Assembly: GCF_014904795.1 (NCBI RefSeq)
Contig: NZ_JACZFS010000047.1
Location: forward strand, 1 to 64,000
Reading direction: 5' to 3'
DNA length: 64,000 nt
Source: Nisaea nitritireducens
GTDB taxonomy: Bacteria; Pseudomonadota; Alphaproteobacteria; Thalassobaculales; Thalassobaculaceae
Positions 61,191-64,000 of the stretch are shown one piece after another (the stretch's first letter is position 1; each line of letters starts with the position of its first letter). A program made the translations under genes and the position numbers. The notes under the pieces are model-generated. The model saw nothing but the letters and a program-made list of their open reading frames with translations. It ran no database searches and was not told the DNA's origin.

Positions 61191-62420
61191 TCAGCTAACG
61201 ACTTCTCGGGCGGCCTGCCGAAGGATTTCGGTGGCCCTTGCAAGTTCATCCTCTGAAATGGTTAGGGGCGGTGACAGGGTGAGAAGCCGTCCGTCGGCTG
61301 AACCTGTATTGAGGCCGAGCCTGTAGCAGGCGTCTTTCAGAGCTTTTAGCTGGCTGGGATTTGAGCAAGCAACAGCCATGGAGAGTCCGAGGCCTGTTGC
61401 GGTCTCGTATGCTGGAACGTCCTCTGTCATCCGCTCCAGCGCAGACAAAGCGCTGCGACCTTTGTCGGCAGATGCAGCCACCAGATTTTCCGCATCGAGT
61501 ATCTGCAGTGTCTCGATCCCGGAGCGTGCCAGGACCGGGTTTTTCTGGTGCGTGTAATGGCCGATCCCAAGATGACTGGCGACGTCAAGCTCGGCTCTGG
61601 CAATCACCGCCGAGAGCGGCAGAACGCCGCCGCCGAGGGACTTTCCAAGCACCGTCATATCCGGCGCGATGCCGGTATGCTCGCTGGCGAACTGCCGTCC
61701 GGTCTTTCCCAGACCTGTTGGTATCTCATCGAAGATCAGCAGGGTTCCGGCCTGGTCGCAAAGAGCCCGAACGTCCGGCCAGAACCAGTCCGGTGCGGTC
61801 TGCCCGGTGGACCTGACAGGCTCTGCGATGAGCGCGGCGATCTCGTTGCTTTCAATGATTCGCTTCAGGCCGTCGAATGAGCTCTGGGCGCAGATCTGCG
61901 GATCTTCCCCTCGTCGGCGAGGCCAATAGGATGGAGCGTGATGGCAGTCTTCAAGCGCCGGCAGGCCAACTCTCTCAGCGGCCGTTCCTCCAACCGAGAG
62001 CGCGCCGAGAGCGGCACCATGCCAGCTGCCGTCAAAGGCTACCGTGCCGGCCCGGCCGGTTGCGATATAGGCGAGCTTGAGGGCCATTTCGATGGCATCG
62101 GCACCAGAGGTGCCGAGCAGCACCTTTGCCGGGCCATAAGGCCAGCGGGCGGCCAGCATCTCTGCCAATTCGACTGGTGGTTCAGAGGTGAAGAGCCTTG
62201 GCGTAAAGCAGAGTGTATCGAGTTGTTCTTTCAGGGCGGCGATCAGTTTTGGGTGCCGGTAGCCTATGTTGTGGCAAGAGTTGCCATGAAAATCGAGGAA
62301 GCGATGACCGGTTTCGTCCGTCGCCCAGGCGCCCTCGCACGAGACGAAGGTATGGTCGACGGGGGTGGAACCTGCCTGATGCAGAAAGGCCGCTGCATCA
62401 CGTATTTCCAATGTCGTCAT
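61191..62420 (-). CDS. Class III aminotransferase-fold PLP enzyme
   Basis: 409 aa. PLP lysine Lys260 (VLGKSLGGG), Asp231 ([12 protein letters not shown]) and [13 protein letters not shown] are in place. The N-terminal [17 protein letters not shown] resembles phosphonate ammonia-lyases such as PbfA as well as 4-aminobutyrate-type transaminases, so the reaction is open. No phosphonate-degradation gene lies near it. Divergent from purE. Confidence 0.82.
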   Translation of the reverse strand: MTTLEIRDAAAFLHQAGSTPVDHTFVSCEGAWATDETGHRFLDFHGNSCHNIGYRHPKLIAALKEQLDTLCFTPRLFTSEPPVELAEMLAARWPYGPAKVLLGTSGADAIEMALKLAYIATGRAGTVAFDGSWHGAALGALSVGGTAAERVGLPALEDCHHAPSYWPRRRGEDPQICAQSSFDGLKRIIESNEIAALIAEPVRSTGQTAPDWFWPDVRALCDQAGTLLIFDEIPTGLGKTGRQFASEHTGIAPDMTVLGKSLGGGVLPLSAVIARAELDVASHLGIGHYTHQKNPVLARSGIETLQILDAENLVAASADKGRSALSALERMTEDVPAYETATGLGLSMAVACSNPSQLKALKDACYRLGLNTGSADGRLLTLSPPLTISEDELARATEILRQAAREVVS

Positions 62421-62497
62421 TGCGCCTGCCTCCCCAGGATATCAGGTGCCGGGACTGAAGCACGAAGCCGGGGCGTGTGGAAGCGGTCAGTCCATGC

Positions 62498-62525
62498 TTG
62501 TAACTGCAAGCGCCGCTCCTATAAT
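62498..62525 (+). promoter_or_regulatory. Promoter for purE
   Basis: TTGTAA (62498-62503) and a perfect TATAAT (62520-62525) are 16 bp apart, a good sigma-70-type promoter about 70 bp before the purE start. The -10 lies in the loop of a 9-bp hairpin, AAGCGCCGC (62508-62516) / GCGGCGCTT (62526-62534). Confidence 0.6.
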
Positions 62526-62592
62526 GCGGCGCTTCTTTGGCCTGCCCGGCCTGGCCCGGGGACCGGGTCGTGACGGAAGCAGGAATGCGTAT

Positions 62593-63090
62593 ATGGCCAA
62601 GGCCGGGACACCTCTTGTCGGTATCATCATGGGCAGCCAGTCTGACTGGGAAACCATGAAGGAAGCCGCACTCATTCTCGAAGCCCTCGACGTCCCGCAT
62701 GAAACCCGGATTGTCTCTGCTCACCGGACTCCGGCCCGGATGGCGGACTATGCCGCGACGGCACGGGAGCGGGGGATCAAGGTGATCATTGCTGGCGCCG
62801 GCGGCGCCGCGCATCTGCCGGGTATGGTGGCCGCGCAGACCACGCTCCCCGTGCTGGGCGTTCCAGTCGAGAGCAAGGCTCTCAAGGGGATGGACAGTCT
62901 TCTCTCTATCGCCCAGATGCCCGGCGGTATTCCGGTCGGCACGCTCGCCATCGGCAAGGCGGGTGCGAAGAACGCGGGCTTGCTTGCCGCTGCGATCCTG
63001 TCGAATGAAGACGAAGCTTTGCATACCCGGCTTGATGCCTGGCGCAGGGCACAGACTGACTCCGTTGGTGACGTCCCGGTGGATGCCTGA
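62593..63090 (+). CDS. purE: N5-carboxyaminoimidazole ribonucleotide mutase
   Basis: 165 aa from the ATG at 62593; a longer frame starts upstream but covers the promoter. [13 protein letters not shown] holds the active-site Ser/Asp, SAHRTPARM the histidine, and [13 protein letters not shown] and [15 protein letters not shown] the rest of the PurE core. It works with PurK to make carboxyaminoimidazole ribonucleotide in purine synthesis. Its stop codon overlaps the purK start (TGATG). Confidence 0.95.
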   Translation: MAKAGTPLVGIIMGSQSDWETMKEAALILEALDVPHETRIVSAHRTPARMADYAATARERGIKVIIAGAGGAAHLPGMVAAQTTLPVLGVPVESKALKGMDSLLSIAQMPGGIPVGTLAIGKAGAKNAGLLAAAILSNEDEALHTRLDAWRRAQTDSVGDVPVDA

Positions 63091-64000
63091 TGACTGACGT
63101 ACTGGCTCCCGGTTCCGTCATCGGGATCATTGGCGGCGGTCAGCTCGGCCGTATGACGGCGCTGGCAGCGGCACCGCTCGGCTATCGCTGCCATATTTTC
63201 ACGCCGGAAGAAAACAGCCCCGCTTCACAGGTGGCCGAGAAGACCACTGTCGCATCCTATGAAGACGAGAAGGCGCTGGCTGAATTCGCCGCAACCGTCG
63301 ATGTCATCACCTATGAATTCGAGAATATCCCTGTCGATACGGTGCAGCGCCTTTCGAAACTGGCGCCGGTGCGGCCACGGCCGAGTGTGCTGGCCGTCTC
63401 GCAGCACCGCGTTGCCGAAAAGGATTTCGCGCGCGATTCGGGAGCGGCTACAGCGCCCTACAGGCATGTCACCGGTCTTGACCAATTGCGCGACGCTGTG
63501 TCGGAAATCGGCCGTCCCGCCGTCCTCAAGACATGCCGCTTCGGCTATGACGGAAAAGGTCAGGTCAAGATCACGGCGGAGACGGATCTTGCGGCGGCTT
63601 GGGCGTCGTTGAAGACAGACGATGCGGTGCTTGAAGGCTTCGTCTCCTTCGACAAGGAAGTCTCTGTCATTGTGGCGCGCGGCGCCGACGGTACAGCTTT
63701 GGCTTTCCCTGTGGCCGAAAACCATCATGTGGATCACATCCTCAGCACCAGCACCGTGCCGGCGAGCATTCCCGAGGCGACGGAGAAAGCTGCCCGGGCC
63801 ACGGCCGTTGCTCTGGCGGAGCGGCTGGAGTTGGTCGGCCTTCTGGCTGTCGAAATGTTCGTGACCACAGAGGGCGAGGTTCTTGTGAACGAAGTTGCAC
63901 CACGTCCGCACAATTCCGGACATTGGACGCAGGACGGCTGTGCCACATGCCAGTTCGAGCAACTCGTGCGCGCGGTAACGGGGCTGCCGCTGGGCCCGGT
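63090..64000 (+). CDS. purK: 5-(carboxyamino)imidazole ribonucleotide synthase (partial)
   Basis: First ~303 codons; the gene runs off the window end. The ATP-grasp N-terminal domain begins with GIIGGGQLGRMTALAAAPLGY and contains YEFENIP; KTCRFGYDGKGQVKI and FVSFDKEVSVIVARG are the ATP-binding part. VNEVAPRPHNSGHWTQDGC (in pieces) is the typical end of the catalytic core. Coupled to purE by TGATG. Confidence 0.95.
   Translation, partial: MTDVLAPGSVIGIIGGGQLGRMTALAAAPLGYRCHIFTPEENSPASQVAEKTTVASYEDEKALAEFAATVDVITYEFENIPVDTVQRLSKLAPVRPRPSVLAVSQHRVAEKDFARDSGAATAPYRHVTGLDQLRDAVSEIGRPAVLKTCRFGYDGKGQVKITAETDLAAAWASLKTDDAVLEGFVSFDKEVSVIVARGADGTALAFPVAENHHVDHILSTSTVPASIPEATEKAARATAVALAERLELVGLLAVEMFVTTEGEVLVNEVAPRPHNSGHWTQDGCATCQFEQLVRAVTGLPLGP

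Noticed and set aside
1-64000. tRNA or rRNA genes, CRISPR arrays, insertion sequences, prophage
   Set aside because: I found no cloverleaf, no rRNA-like stretch, no regular repeat-spacer array, and no transposase, integrase or phage structural genes.

Overview
The window reads as ordinary chromosome of a GC-rich alphaproteobacterium, most likely a marine, Rhodospirillales-type heterotroph. This is inferred from gene content, not from any search: a class I PHA synthase, a COQ9 homologue next to peptide deformylase, ribosomal protein S21, an Anbu proteasome-like cluster, an assimilatory [4Fe-4S] APS reductase behind what looks like a SAM-II riboswitch (a class known almost only from Alphaproteobacteria), many peptide, sulfonate and amino-acid uptake systems, and TTG/GTG starts with strong Shine-Dalgarno sites. 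Coding density is high. I see no rRNA, tRNA, CRISPR array, prophage, transposase or integrase. The last gene (purK) is cut by the window end.

Layout. 0.2-7.1 kb: phaC, a hybrid histidine kinase, two small unknown genes and the AzlCD amino-acid exporter. 7.2-13.9 kb: a peptide ABC transporter split into convergent halves, with a fused double ATPase and a threonine-dehydratase-like gene on +, and two permeases plus the binding protein on -. 14.2-22.9 kb: a catabolic block with a haloacid dehalogenase, an MmgE/PrpD protein, an acyl-CoA dehydrogenase, a MarR-GNAT fusion, a DMT exporter, a PrpF isomerase, a PAS kinase and a TauD-type dioxygenase. 23-30.6 kb: gluQ, carboxylesterase, HNH nuclease, ChrA, DsbB, an MFS carrier, a C45 acyltransferase/peptidase and a DUF547 protein.

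30.6-35 kb: an SsuABC/Tau-type ABC operon divergent from a GMC oxidoreductase, with paired palindromes between them. 35.2-39.7 kb: a ribbon-helix-helix protein, a TPR/O-GlcNAc-transferase-like protein, a TIGR04372-type glycosyltransferase and a VOC protein. 39.8-45.8 kb: a YcaQ-type DNA glycosylase, a LysR regulator divergent from an IorAB-type molybdenum oxidoreductase, then MOSC and VOC proteins. 45.8-49.7 kb: the four-gene Anbu / transglutaminase / alpha-E / ATP-grasp operon. 49.8-54.7 kb: a lone receiver protein, ferredoxin-NADP reductase, cysH with its leader, a homocysteine S-methyltransferase and an AIM24-type protein. 54.8-56.5 kb: rpsU, def and a coq9-like gene. 56.5-58.1 kb: a two-gene unit of a membrane protein and a DUF900-like hydrolase. 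58.3-64 kb: amidase, DUF2848, TIGR02444, DUF465, a class III aminotransferase-fold enzyme, purE and partial purK.

The items I would look at first are the SAM-II-like leader of cysH (52.64-52.69 kb), the membrane-protein/hydrolase pair (56.5-58.1 kb), the tandem operator in front of the MarR-GNAT gene (17.52-17.56 kb), the paired TTGCGCAA palindromes (33.30-33.33 kb), and the glycosyltransferase locus whose first start codon lies inside a perfect 14-bp palindrome (35.50 kb). All functional calls are from reading motifs and gene order.
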